Position numbers and translations under genes: made by a program
NCBI RefSeq assembly: GCF_009796805.1
Contig: NZ_CP047029.1
Location: 2,840,001 to 2,904,000 of the forward strand
Direction of reading: 5' to 3'
Source of the DNA: Algibacter sp. L1A34
GTDB taxonomy: Bacteria > Bacteroidota > Bacteroidia > Flavobacteriales > Flavobacteriaceae
DNA: 64,000 nt
The notes under the pieces: generated by a model
The model's input: the letters and a program-made list of their open reading frames with translations, nothing else
Databases searched by the model: none
What the model was told of the DNA's origin: nothing
Shown here: positions 56,382 through 63,657 of the stretch, one piece after another
Numbering within the stretch: position 1 is the first letter of the stretch
Layout of the letters: each line of letters starts with the position of its first letter

Positions 56382-56828
56382 TTATTTTAAAAACTGAATG
56401 GTTAACGGATAATTGTAAATCTCGCCATCTCTAGCTTTTAAGCTTGCAATTACAATCAAAATTAGTTCTATAATGAAACCAATAATTGCAAAAGCACCCA
56501 GTAGGCCACCTATGTAAAGTAAAGCTGATGGCTTACCAATGTTGATATGGAAATTCTGGAAACCGTTAAAATCTATAAAATCGAAACCATTAAAAATTTT
56601 GAAAATAAAGAACGGAACAGATAACGTACCCAAGATTATAGCATAAAGCAAAATGCTAATTTGAAAATTAATAGCCTGTTTCCCATGGCGATCTATAAAG
56701 TCTGATTTATCTTTATTTGCTGCCCATAAAATAATAGGTCCAATAAAATTTCCGAAAGGAATAAAGAACCTACTAAAGGTTGATAAATGGATAAAAGTTG
56801 CGATGTTTTTTTGATGATTGTCTAGCAT
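56382..56828 (-). CDS. DUF4870 (Tic20-like) membrane protein
   Basis: A small integral-membrane protein of 148 residues with three to four hydrophobic segments (FFIPFGNFIGPIILWA, SILLYAIILGTLSVPFFIF, LLGAFAIIGFIIELILIVIA). The signature H..TFSRFF.PFGN..GPII.W. followed by DRHGKQAINFQISILLY is that of DUF4870. Function is unknown. It lies upstream of the PadR cluster on the same strand but is 185 bases away, and is divergent from the DUF4442 gene. Confidence 0.85.
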   Translation of the reverse strand: MLDNHQKNIATFIHLSTFSRFFIPFGNFIGPIILWAANKDKSDFIDRHGKQAINFQISILLYAIILGTLSVPFFIFKIFNGFDFIDFNGFQNFHINIGKPSALLYIGGLLGAFAIIGFIIELILIVIASLKARDGEIYNYPLTIQFLK

Positions 56829-56974
56829 AATATTAAAACATATAATAGTTTCTTATGCAAATATATGTCTAAAAGAAGGTACTTTGTAACGCATAGTACT
56901 AAAAATTAACATTATTTTAACATTTAAGACTGAAGATATTTTTCATAACTTCGTGAAAAATTAAATATTTTAAA

Positions 56975-57445
56975 ATGACATTAACACCAAGAAAACTAAA
57001 TGCTTACACCATGTTTAAGTTGCCCGCTGCTTATATATGTGGCGTAAGAACTAAACATATAGATAACAATAAATGTTTAGTAACTGTTAAACATAAGTGG
57101 GTAAATCAAAACCCGTTTAAGTCTATGTTTTGGGCAGTGCAAGGTATGGCGGCCGAGTTTGCTACGGGTGCTTTAATGATTGGCAAAATTCAAGATTCTG
57201 GCAAACGTGTATCTATGTTAGTAACATCGCAAACTGCAACATTTACAAAAAAAGCTACCGGACGCATTATATTTACTTGTAATGATGGTCTTTTAATAGA
57301 TGAAGCCTTAAAAACAGCTATTGAAACTGGTGAGGGGCAAACCTTATGGATGGAATCTGTTGGGAAGAATGAAGATGGTGTAGAAGTTTCTACCTTTAAA
57401 TTTGAATGGAGTATTAAGGTGAAGCAGCCTAAAGTAGCAGTCTAA
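56975..57445 (+). CDS. DUF4442 hotdog-fold protein
   Basis: A soluble protein of 156 residues of the DUF4442 family, which has a hotdog fold like acyl-CoA thioesterases. Motifs seen are LNAYTMFKLPAAYICGVRTK, VKHKWVNQNPFKSMFWAVQG, MAAEFATGALMIGKIQDSGK and ATFTKKATGRIIFTC. The 'NPFKSMFWAVQGMAAE' helix is the family signature. The acyl substrate is unknown, and thioesterase activity is an inference. It stands 99 bases before the AIM24-like gene. Confidence 0.85.
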   Translation: MTLTPRKLNAYTMFKLPAAYICGVRTKHIDNNKCLVTVKHKWVNQNPFKSMFWAVQGMAAEFATGALMIGKIQDSGKRVSMLVTSQTATFTKKATGRIIFTCNDGLLIDEALKTAIETGEGQTLWMESVGKNEDGVEVSTFKFEWSIKVKQPKVAV

Positions 57446-57544
57446 GCTTTTTACATGCTGAAATTTAAATTTTAAATAAAATTTTGTAACAATATCATAA
57501 ATACTTCAACATATAAACAATTAATCTTTTAAACTTTTTTTAAA

Positions 57545-58345
57545 ATGACAGCACACGAAATTGATTATAGAATCTACGGAGAAGAAATGCAATACGTAGA
57601 AATAGAACTCGATCCGGAAGAAGGAGTAATAGCAGAAGCAGGAAGCTTCATGATGATGGATAGTGGTATACAAATGGAAACTATTTTTGGAGATGGTTCT
57701 CAGCAAGATTCAGGATTTTTAGGTAAAATATTAGGAGCTGGAAAACGGATTTTAACAGGAGAAAGTATGTTTATGACGGCTTTTTACAACAACCTAACAG
57801 GTAAGCGTAACGTATCATTCGCATCTCCATATCCAGGAAAAATAATCCCAATAGATTTAACAGAATTTGGCGGAAAATTTATCTGTCAAAAAGATGCTTT
57901 TCTATGTGCAGCAAAAGGAGTGAGCGTTGGTATCGAGTTTTCTAAAAAATTAGGTCGCGGGCTTTTTGGAGGTGAAGGTTTTATTATGCAAAAGCTTGAA
58001 GGCGACGGTATGGCGTTTGTTCATGCTGGCGGAACTATGGCTAAAAAAGAATTAAAATCTGGAGAAATATTACGTGTAGATACCGGTTGTATTGTAGGTT
58101 TCGATCAAACTGTAAATTACGATATCGAATTTATTGGAGGAATAAAAAACACTGTTTTTGGAGGCGAAGGTTTGTTTTTTGCAAAATTAGAAGGCCCTGG
58201 AACTGTATTTATACAATCTTTACCATTTAGTCGTTTAGCTGGTCGTGTTTTGGCATCTGCACCACGTTCTGGTGGTAATTCTAAAGGAGAAGGTAGTGTG
58301 TTAGGTGGTTTAGGCAATTTGCTAGATGGTGATAATAGGTTTTAA
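57545..58345 (+). CDS. AIM24-like protein (TIGR00266 family)
   Basis: A 266-residue soluble beta-rich protein of the AIM24/TIGR00266 family. It shows [100 protein letters not shown] and the closing [20 protein letters not shown]. The family is widespread, named after a yeast mitochondrial protein, and its biochemical role is not known. The segment ends in a Gly-rich tail ([13 protein letters not shown]). Confidence 0.92.
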   Translation: MTAHEIDYRIYGEEMQYVEIELDPEEGVIAEAGSFMMMDSGIQMETIFGDGSQQDSGFLGKILGAGKRILTGESMFMTAFYNNLTGKRNVSFASPYPGKIIPIDLTEFGGKFICQKDAFLCAAKGVSVGIEFSKKLGRGLFGGEGFIMQKLEGDGMAFVHAGGTMAKKELKSGEILRVDTGCIVGFDQTVNYDIEFIGGIKNTVFGGEGLFFAKLEGPGTVFIQSLPFSRLAGRVLASAPRSGGNSKGEGSVLGGLGNLLDGDNRF

Positions 58346-58582
58346 AAATAATTACCTCTATACGTTAAAGAAGTAATTGTTAATTCCTATAAATTATATC
58401 TGTGAGACCAATGAAACGGGATGAAAAGTGATATTTTATCGACAAAACAAGATAAATTAAATGTTAAAGTTCCTTTAAAACGATTATATAGTTAGATATT
58501 TTATTAAATTTATAAAATAAAATCCCTCGAGCCTATAGTATAAATTTACTATTTATTACAAACCTAAAACCTAAATAACATT

Positions 58583-58780
58583 ATGGCAAGAGCAATGCTT
58601 GAGTATACTAAAACGGTGCTTAATAAAGTTAGTTTCGATACATCGTTGTTTTGTAAAGAAGTAAAAAAGGCGTTAAGCCGATTATTACCTTACGAGATTG
58701 AAGAACTTAAAATATTCATACAATCAATCGTTCATCAAAACCCAGAATTAAATCAATGCTTGGTATATCTAGACCATTAA
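58583..58780 (+). CDS. Small conserved protein of unknown function (65 residues)
   Basis: An ORF of 65 residues, ARAMLEYTKTVLNKVSFDTS, LFCKEVKKALSRLLPYEIEE, LKIFIQSIVHQNPELNQCLV. It has no signal peptide and is predicted to be helical. I believe it is conserved in Flavobacteriaceae, and the clean start, stop and closely following terminator (58787-58810) support a real gene. No function can be given. It is 237 bases after the AIM24-like gene. Confidence 0.7.
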   Translation: MARAMLEYTKTVLNKVSFDTSLFCKEVKKALSRLLPYEIEELKIFIQSIVHQNPELNQCLVYLDH

Positions 58781-58786
58781 AATTAT

Positions 58787-58814
58787 AAGCGGCCAAACGG
58801 TCGCTTTTTTTTTG
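58787..58814 (+). terminator. Rho-independent terminator after the 65-residue gene
   Basis: AAGCGGCC (58787-58794) pairs with GGTCGCTT (58799-58806), loop AAAC, one G-T pair, then nine T. Confidence 0.88.
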
Positions 58815-58835
58815 ATTAAAATATAAATTAATAAT

Positions 58836-58940
58836 TTGGGCGTTACCCTATCGGGTCGGGCTTTACGTTACAAGTCCTCGACCTACCGATTACAAACGGT
58901 AGACCTGTGGGCTTTTCACTGCAATCCCTAACGCAGGGCT
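58836..58940. repeat. Structured intergenic element with GGGCGTTA...TAACGC ends
   Basis: A 105-base GC-richer island in an AT-rich gap. It begins GGGCGTTACCC (58838-58848) and ends CCCTAACGCAGGGC (58927-58940), so the ends GGGCGTTA and TAACGC(A)GGGC are inverted. Between them are ACCC-TATC-GGGT (58845-58856), CGGGCTT, and a hairpin AAGTCC...CTACCG-ATTACAAA-CGGTAG...GGGCTT (about 58871-58913). From memory, similar islands with a variable centre are scattered between genes in many Flavobacteriaceae genomes, but I cannot confirm that here. It has no ORF. It may be a mobile REP-like repeat or a structured RNA. Confidence 0.65.
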
Positions 58941-59028
58941 AAATCAAAAGGTTCTTTCTTTCAAAGCAGTATAGTGTTAAAAATAAAAATTCCGCAAGTT
59001 TTTCATATAAAATCAATCTAAACTTTTT

Positions 59029-59036
59029 TACATTTG
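59029..59036 (+). promoter_or_regulatory. Possible -7 element of the copper operon
   Basis: TACATTTG fits TAnnTTTG, 20 bases before the TTG start at 59056. This supports the short leader and the TTG start of the first gene. Confidence 0.5.
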
Positions 59037-59055
59037 CGCAACTATAACTTTACCA

Positions 59056-59433
59056 TTGAAAAATATTTTTGTATTTATTCTACTTATTACGTTTGTAATA
59101 AAGCCTCTGTATAACATATGTTATTTGGCTTATTACGAAATAAACGTAGATTATATTACCGAAGTTTTTTGTGTTAATAAAGAAAAAGTAGAGCTAGCCT
59201 GTAATGGTAAATGCCATTTAGCAAAACAATTACAAAACGATACAAATTCTCAAGACGATAGTAAAACAGTAAAATTATTATCAGAGTTTCTATTTGCGCT
59301 CTATCTTCAAAAAAGTGAAAAATTCAATTTTCAAGACACTCAAATACTTCTAAATAAAAAGGTAAATATTATTTGTAATAAAAGTTATGCTTACAATTTT
59401 GAGTATAACCATTTCCGCCCACCAATGGTATAG
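59056..59433 (+). CDS. Small membrane-anchored protein with CNGKCH motif
   Basis: A 125-residue protein starting at TTG (KNIFVFILLITFVIKPLYNI). It has one N-terminal membrane segment or uncleaved signal, then VDYITEVFCVNKEKVELACN and GKCHLAKQL. Cysteines at 39, 49 and 53 and His54 form a likely metal site (C-x9-C-x3-C-H). No database name is known to me, but proteins with the same 'YI...FC.NK..P.L.CNGKC.LAKQL' pattern are common next to copper or TonB genes in flavobacteria. It is 119 bases upstream of the MbnP-like gene, so a role in copper delivery is likely but inferred. Confidence 0.75.
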   Translation: MKNIFVFILLITFVIKPLYNICYLAYYEINVDYITEVFCVNKEKVELACNGKCHLAKQLQNDTNSQDDSKTVKLLSEFLFALYLQKSEKFNFQDTQILLNKKVNIICNKSYAYNFEYNHFRPPMV

Positions 59434-59446
59434 TTGATTTCTTAAA

Positions 59447-59533
59447 TAGGCAAACTCTGCCTAATAATTACCTTTAAAATCAATTTAACAATACTATAGT
59501 AGCCGTCAAAAAATAACGACAGAAAGGCTGTTA
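59447..59533 (+). promoter_or_regulatory. Hairpin pair ahead of the MbnP-like gene
   Basis: TAGGCA-AACTC-TGCCTA (59447-59463) is a 6-bp hairpin without a T-run. About 30 bases on, AGCCGTC ... GAC ... GGCT can form a second stem (about 59502-59530). Their place just before mbnP hints at mRNA processing or control, but the evidence is structural only. Confidence 0.35.
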
Positions 59534-59552
59534 TAATCATATACCATTACAA

Positions 59553-60353
59553 ATGAAAATTTTAAAATTTGCATTTGCGCTTTTATTATGCGCAACAATT
59601 TCTTCATGTTCCTCAGACGATGATAATAATACAGAAGACCTTTCTGGACAAACAGGAGATTTAATACTTAAATTCGATAACGGTGTTGGAGACCAAGATT
59701 TTATTTTTGGTACAACTTATACTAGAACAAACGGAGAATCTTACCAATTAACAACTTTAAAATACTTAATAAGTAACGTTAGTTTAAAAGACGATATGGG
59801 TAACGTATATACATACCCAGCAGAAAACAACATTTTTATCGTTAGTGAAGCAAACGGAAACACCGCAGGCGAAATCTATATCACTTTAGAAGATGTAGAT
59901 GCAGCAAACTATACCGAAGTTACTTTTGGAGTTGGTATCGATCAAGATCGTTATGCTTCTGGAGCAGATGGTCAAGGAGATTTTCTTACTACAGCACAAG
60001 ATGAAGGTATGATGTGGTCTTGGGCAACAGGTTACAGGTTTACTAGATTAGACGGGACGTTTACATCTGCAACAGAAACTGATGCCGCTTTAAACATCCA
60101 CATGGGGAGTGTTGGTACTGCTGTAGATAACTATAAAGAAACTACCATAACTTTACCAAACGAAGTTTTAGTAAGAGAAGATAAAACACCAGAAATACAT
60201 ATTAAAGCAGATATTTCTCAAGTTTTTGATGGTGTAACTACTGTAAGTTTTGATGATGGTTATGCACAAGTGCATACCGATCCTATTGCCACAGGAGTAA
60301 TAGCGACTAATTTAAACGGAGCGTTTTCTGTACACCACGTACATAACGACTAA
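59553..60353 (+). CDS. MbnP-like copper-binding lipoprotein
   Basis: A 266-residue lipoprotein (lipobox TISSC, Cys19) followed by a DDDNN linker. The body matches the MbnP (MXAN_0976/AZL_007920) family: GDLILKFDNGVGDQDFIFGT, YTRTNGESYQLTTLKYLISN, FGVGIDQDRYASGADGQGDF, the tryptophan motif MMWSWATGYRF (Trp155, Trp157) and the C-terminal SVHHVHND. In characterised MbnP proteins the partner MbnH oxidises a Trp to kynurenine and so creates a high-affinity copper site. The two Trp here are candidates. It lies directly upstream of the MbnH-like gene. No methanobactin genes are in the window. Confidence 0.88.
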   Translation: MKILKFAFALLLCATISSCSSDDDNNTEDLSGQTGDLILKFDNGVGDQDFIFGTTYTRTNGESYQLTTLKYLISNVSLKDDMGNVYTYPAENNIFIVSEANGNTAGEIYITLEDVDAANYTEVTFGVGIDQDRYASGADGQGDFLTTAQDEGMMWSWATGYRFTRLDGTFTSATETDAALNIHMGSVGTAVDNYKETTITLPNEVLVREDKTPEIHIKADISQVFDGVTTVSFDDGYAQVHTDPIATGVIATNLNGAFSVHHVHND

Positions 60354-60369
60354 TTTTTTTAGATAATAA

Positions 60370-60399
60370 TTTCCTCGGTACAATAACCTACCGAGGAAA
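60370..60399 (+). terminator. Hairpin between the MbnP-like and MbnH-like genes
   Basis: Perfect 11-bp stem TTTCCTCGGTA (60370-60380) with TACCGAGGAAA (60389-60399), loop of 8. It is followed by CTTATTTGTTTT, a moderate T-tract. It may be an attenuator that lowers downstream expression or a 3' stabiliser rather than a full stop. Confidence 0.6.
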
Positions 60400-60482
60400 C
60401 TTATTTGTTTTAACGAACAAAGGAGTGTCATTATTAATATCAAAGAAGTAGCATTTGCTTCGTTGGTTTAACTCTTAATCAA

Positions 60483-61529
60483 ATGAAAAAAATAGTTCTT
60501 ATTGCATGGGCAATAATCAGTGTGCTGGCTTGTTCTAAATCATCCGATACAGAAGTTTACGTTCCGGTTTACTTAAATGTAGAGCAACCGGCTAATTTCC
60601 CAGAAATGGTTTATAATCTAGATAATAATCCGGTAACCGAAGCAGGTTTCGAATTAGGAAAAAGCTTGTTTTACGATGGTAAACTCTCATCAAACGATGC
60701 TATTCCTTGTGCGTTTTGCCACGAACAAGCTTTTGCTTTTACACATCATGAACATACAGTTAGCCATGGTGTAAATGGAGGTATTGGAACGCGTAATGCT
60801 CAACCTATTCAAAATTTAGCGTATCAATCGGAGTTTATGTGGGATGGCGCAGCAACACATCTCGATTTTCAACCTATTATTCCATTAACTTCAGAAGTAG
60901 AAATGGGAGAAACCTTGAGCAATGTGCTAAGTAAATTAAGCGCAGATGCGTATTATCAAAAACAATTTCCAAAAGCTTTTGAAGATGGAGAAATAAACAG
61001 CGAAAACATGCTAAAAGCATTATCTCAATTTATGCTCATGATGGTATCTTCAAATTCAGATTACGATAAATATATAAGAAATGAAGACGGTGTAACCTTA
61101 TCCGAAATTGAGTTGGATGGTTTAAACAGTTTTCAAAATAAATGTGCAACGTGCCATGCTACCGATTTATTCACAGACCAAAGTTATAGAAACAATGGCT
61201 TGTCAATAAACCCGAAGCTTGATGATAAAGGGCGTTACGATATTTTTGAAGACCCAACCGATTTATATACATTTAAAGTGCCTAGTTTGCGTAACATAGA
61301 GTTATCATTACCATATATGCACGATGGACGTTTTTCTACTTTAGAAGCTGTTTTAGATTTTTATGATTCTGGAATGACCGATAATGGTAATGTAGATGAA
61401 ATATTTACTAGAGCAGATGGTAGTTTGGGCATAAGCCTTTCAGATTACGAAAAAGAAAGCATTATTGCATTTCTTAATACATTAACAGATAACGAGTTTT
61501 TAACCGATGATAGATTTTCAGAATATTAA
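60483..61529 (+). CDS. MbnH-like di-heme enzyme (MauG/cytochrome c peroxidase family)
   Basis: A 348-residue lipoprotein (lipobox SVLAC, Cys17) with two c-type haem sites: CAFCH (Cys76-His80) and CATCH (Cys221-His225). Family blocks include LGKSLFYDGKLSSNDAIPCA, FAFTHHEHTVSHGVNGGIGT, NAQPIQNLAYQSEFMWDGAA, FKVPSLRNIELSLPYMHDG and FYDSGMTDNG. These match the MbnH (MXAN_0977) group of MauG-like enzymes, which use high-valent iron to oxidise a Trp on MbnP. It is 129 bases after the MbnP-like gene and its 3' end overlaps the start of the barrel gene by 23 bases. An ordinary cytochrome c peroxidase is the alternative, but the MbnP neighbour favours MbnH. Confidence 0.9.
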   Translation: MKKIVLIAWAIISVLACSKSSDTEVYVPVYLNVEQPANFPEMVYNLDNNPVTEAGFELGKSLFYDGKLSSNDAIPCAFCHEQAFAFTHHEHTVSHGVNGGIGTRNAQPIQNLAYQSEFMWDGAATHLDFQPIIPLTSEVEMGETLSNVLSKLSADAYYQKQFPKAFEDGEINSENMLKALSQFMLMMVSSNSDYDKYIRNEDGVTLSEIELDGLNSFQNKCATCHATDLFTDQSYRNNGLSINPKLDDKGRYDIFEDPTDLYTFKVPSLRNIELSLPYMHDGRFSTLEAVLDFYDSGMTDNGNVDEIFTRADGSLGISLSDYEKESIIAFLNTLTDNEFLTDDRFSEY

Positions 61530-62511
61530 AAAATTAATTGTTTTGTCAGTTGCTTTTATGCTTAGCATATTTGTATTACAAGCCCATGAAATAGATCCTC
61601 CTTTTGGCGTACATGAGCATGTTTATGAGCCCATGAGCGTAATGTGTGATTTATGTGGTTGTTCTACAAGTTCAGGGAGTTTTGGTTTTGGTACATTAAG
61701 CAATGCTAATTTTGTTGGCATACGCTATATCTATCAAAACTTTGAATCTAGAGATGGCATTTTTTCTAATTCGCCAACAACTAAAGAAACCTTCAATACG
61801 TATCAATTATGGGCGCAATTGCCAATTAATGATGCTTTTTATATAAGTGTAAATGTGCCTTACCAAGATTTAAATAGAGAATATTCTGAAGGAAATACAG
61901 AAAACCTTAATGGTTTAGGTGATAGTAGTGTTATGGGCTGGTACAAATTGCAGTTTTATAAAAAGGAAAGCGATTCTTTAACTTTTAATACAGAGCGTGA
62001 AGCATCGGGACATTCATTGCAATTCGGTATTGGAGCAAAATTACCAACTGGTAAGTTTGAAGAAGCCCTAGCCGATAACGTAAATCCAGGATTTCAAGTA
62101 GGAACTGGTAGTGTTGATGGTGTTTTTGCGGTGGGTTATAATTATGGCGCTAATAAATTTGGGGTTAATACACTTATGACGTATTACGTGAAAGGTGAAA
62201 ACAAAAACGATTATCAATTTGGAAACCAATTTAGTTATTCGGCTAATTTATTCACGACATTTCCGAAGGAAAAATATAATATTATGCCATTTGTTGGTGT
62301 GTCTGGAGATGTTTACGATAATATTTCTCAATACGGAGAAACTTTAGTAGATACTGATGGAAAGATTCTAAACGGAACTATAGGCTCAGAATTTGCTATT
62401 GAAAAGTTTATTTTTGGAGCAAATTACACTACGCCGCTAAGTCAGGATTTATTTGGAGGCAATGTGAAATCTAAAAATCGTTTCTCACTTTATGTTAATT
62501 TTGCTTTATAG
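61507..62511 (+). CDS. Outer-membrane beta-barrel protein with N-terminal CDLCGC motif
   Basis: A 334-residue exported protein: signal peptide to about residue 26 (LIVLSVAFMLSIFVLQAHE), then a short His/Cys-rich lead: HEIDPPFGVHEHVYEP and MCDLCGCSTSSG (Cys47, Cys50, Cys52; His27, 36, 38). The rest is an outer-membrane barrel with alternating aromatic strands (YQLWAQLPINDAFYISVNVP, LQFGIGAKLPTGKFEEALAD, VDGVFAVGYNYGANKFGVNT) and ends in F-[AL]. I chose the ATG at 61507; it overlaps the MbnH stop by 23 bases, so translation is coupled. The Cys/His lead beside MbnP/MbnH suggests copper passage across the outer membrane; this is inferred. Confidence 0.85.
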   Translation: MIDFQNIKKLIVLSVAFMLSIFVLQAHEIDPPFGVHEHVYEPMSVMCDLCGCSTSSGSFGFGTLSNANFVGIRYIYQNFESRDGIFSNSPTTKETFNTYQLWAQLPINDAFYISVNVPYQDLNREYSEGNTENLNGLGDSSVMGWYKLQFYKKESDSLTFNTEREASGHSLQFGIGAKLPTGKFEEALADNVNPGFQVGTGSVDGVFAVGYNYGANKFGVNTLMTYYVKGENKNDYQFGNQFSYSANLFTTFPKEKYNIMPFVGVSGDVYDNISQYGETLVDTDGKILNGTIGSEFAIEKFIFGANYTTPLSQDLFGGNVKSKNRFSLYVNFAL

Positions 62512-62545
62512 TAAAGTTATTCTATATGCATTGCATTCAAAACAA

Positions 62546-62583
62546 AAAGATTCACAGAAAACTTAAAATCTCTGTGAATCTTT
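62546..62583. terminator. Bidirectional terminator between the barrel gene and oxyR
   Basis: AAAGATTCACAGA (62546-62558) pairs with TCTGTGAATCTTT (62571-62583), 13 bp perfect, flanked by A on the left and a T-run on the right. It serves both converging genes. Confidence 0.92.
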
Positions 62584-62615
62584 TTTGTTTTATTTATACT
62601 TCAAAGGTATAGGTT

Positions 62616-63554
62616 TTACTTCGGCAATGGGCTAATTATTTTTACATTCTGAAAAGCAATAGCGCCACGAACAACTCCAGAGATAACATCTTGCAAAGCT
62701 TCAATAATCTGCATTTTTAATTCACTTTTATGGTAAATTAAGCTCACCTCTCGTGCAGGTGTTGGATCATTAAAATAGTGTAAATTCTCCTTTTCTTTAT
62801 CGTTAATTTCTAAGGTATGTAAATAGGGCAGTAGTGTCATGCCTAAACCTTCATTCGATAACCTAATTAAGGTTTCAATACTACCGCTTTCTAATTGAAA
62901 TTTTTCTTCCGTTTGGTTTTTAAAAGTTTTACACAAGTTAATTACGCCATCACGAAAGCAGTGGCCATCTTCTAATAGCAACATATCATCAACTTCTAAA
63001 TCTGATACATCAATCTTTTTGTTACTATGTAATCTATGGCCTTTAGGAATGTAAGATACAAACGGCTCGAAATAAAGTACACGTTCCTTTATATTTTCAT
63101 CTTCCAAAGGTGTTGCAGCAATGGCAGCATCTAAATGGCCATCTTTTATGCGTAACATAATTTCTTCGGTGGTTAGCTCCTCAATTTTAAGTTTTACTTT
63201 TGGATGTTTTTTTATAAAGTTTTTCAAAAACATAGGCAGTAGAGTAGGCATTACGGTTGGGATAATCCCTAATTTAAATTCACCACCAATAAAGCCTTTT
63301 TGTTGATCTACAATATCTTGAATTCTATTAGATTCGTTTACAATGTTTCTAGCTTGTTCTACAATTTTTCGCCCAATATCGGTAAGTTCAATAGGTTTTT
63401 TACTTCTATCAAAAATTAGAATATCGAGTTGATCTTCTAATTTCTGAATTTGCATGCTTAAAGTAGGTTGCGTAACAAAACATTTTTCGGCCGCTTTTGT
63501 GAAATTTTGGTTTTCAGCAACAGCTAAAACATAGGATAATTGGGTAATCGTCAT
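62616..63554 (-). CDS. oxyR: OxyR-type LysR regulator (hydrogen peroxide sensor)
   Basis: About 312 residues, a LysR-type regulator: N-terminal winged helix (TQLSYVLAVAENQNFTKAAE, FVTQPTLSMQIQKLEDQLDI) and a ligand domain. The redox pair is present as EDGHCFRDGVINLC, in which the two Cys are nine residues apart, exactly as Cys199 and Cys208 in Escherichia coli OxyR. Oxidation to a disulphide by peroxide turns on its targets. I chose the ATG at 63554 (MTITQLSYV), where homology starts, over a TTG at 63563. It is divergent from dps, a classic OxyR target, 103 bases away. Confidence 0.95.
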   Translation of the reverse strand: MTITQLSYVLAVAENQNFTKAAEKCFVTQPTLSMQIQKLEDQLDILIFDRSKKPIELTDIGRKIVEQARNIVNESNRIQDIVDQQKGFIGGEFKLGIIPTVMPTLLPMFLKNFIKKHPKVKLKIEELTTEEIMLRIKDGHLDAAIAATPLEDENIKERVLYFEPFVSYIPKGHRLHSNKKIDVSDLEVDDMLLLEDGHCFRDGVINLCKTFKNQTEEKFQLESGSIETLIRLSNEGLGMTLLPYLHTLEINDKEKENLHYFNDPTPAREVSLIYHKSELKMQIIEALQDVISGVVRGAIAFQNVKIISPLPK

Positions 63555-63634
63555 AGATATCAATTTTGACTATAAAAATATAACATCTATCAATAAAACT
63601 TATGATAAAAAAGCTTTTTTATAGATTAAATTTG
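63553..63634. promoter_or_regulatory. Shared oxyR-dps control region
   Basis: TAAATTTG (63627-63634) fits the -7 element of dps, 23 bases before its ATG, but lacks a good TTG -33 element, which fits a need for an activator. An inverted repeat ATAGAT (63553-63558) and ATCTAT (63585-63590) lies in the gap and resembles the ATAG...CTAT half-sites of OxyR operators. This match is suggestive only. Confidence 0.4.
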
Positions 63635-63657
63635 TGTGAACAAAAAAACACATCAAA

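Noticed and set aside
59056-62511. Methanobactin biosynthesis cluster
   Set aside because: No MbnA precursor, MbnB, MbnC or MbnT/TonB receptor gene is present; only MbnP- and MbnH-like genes are seen.
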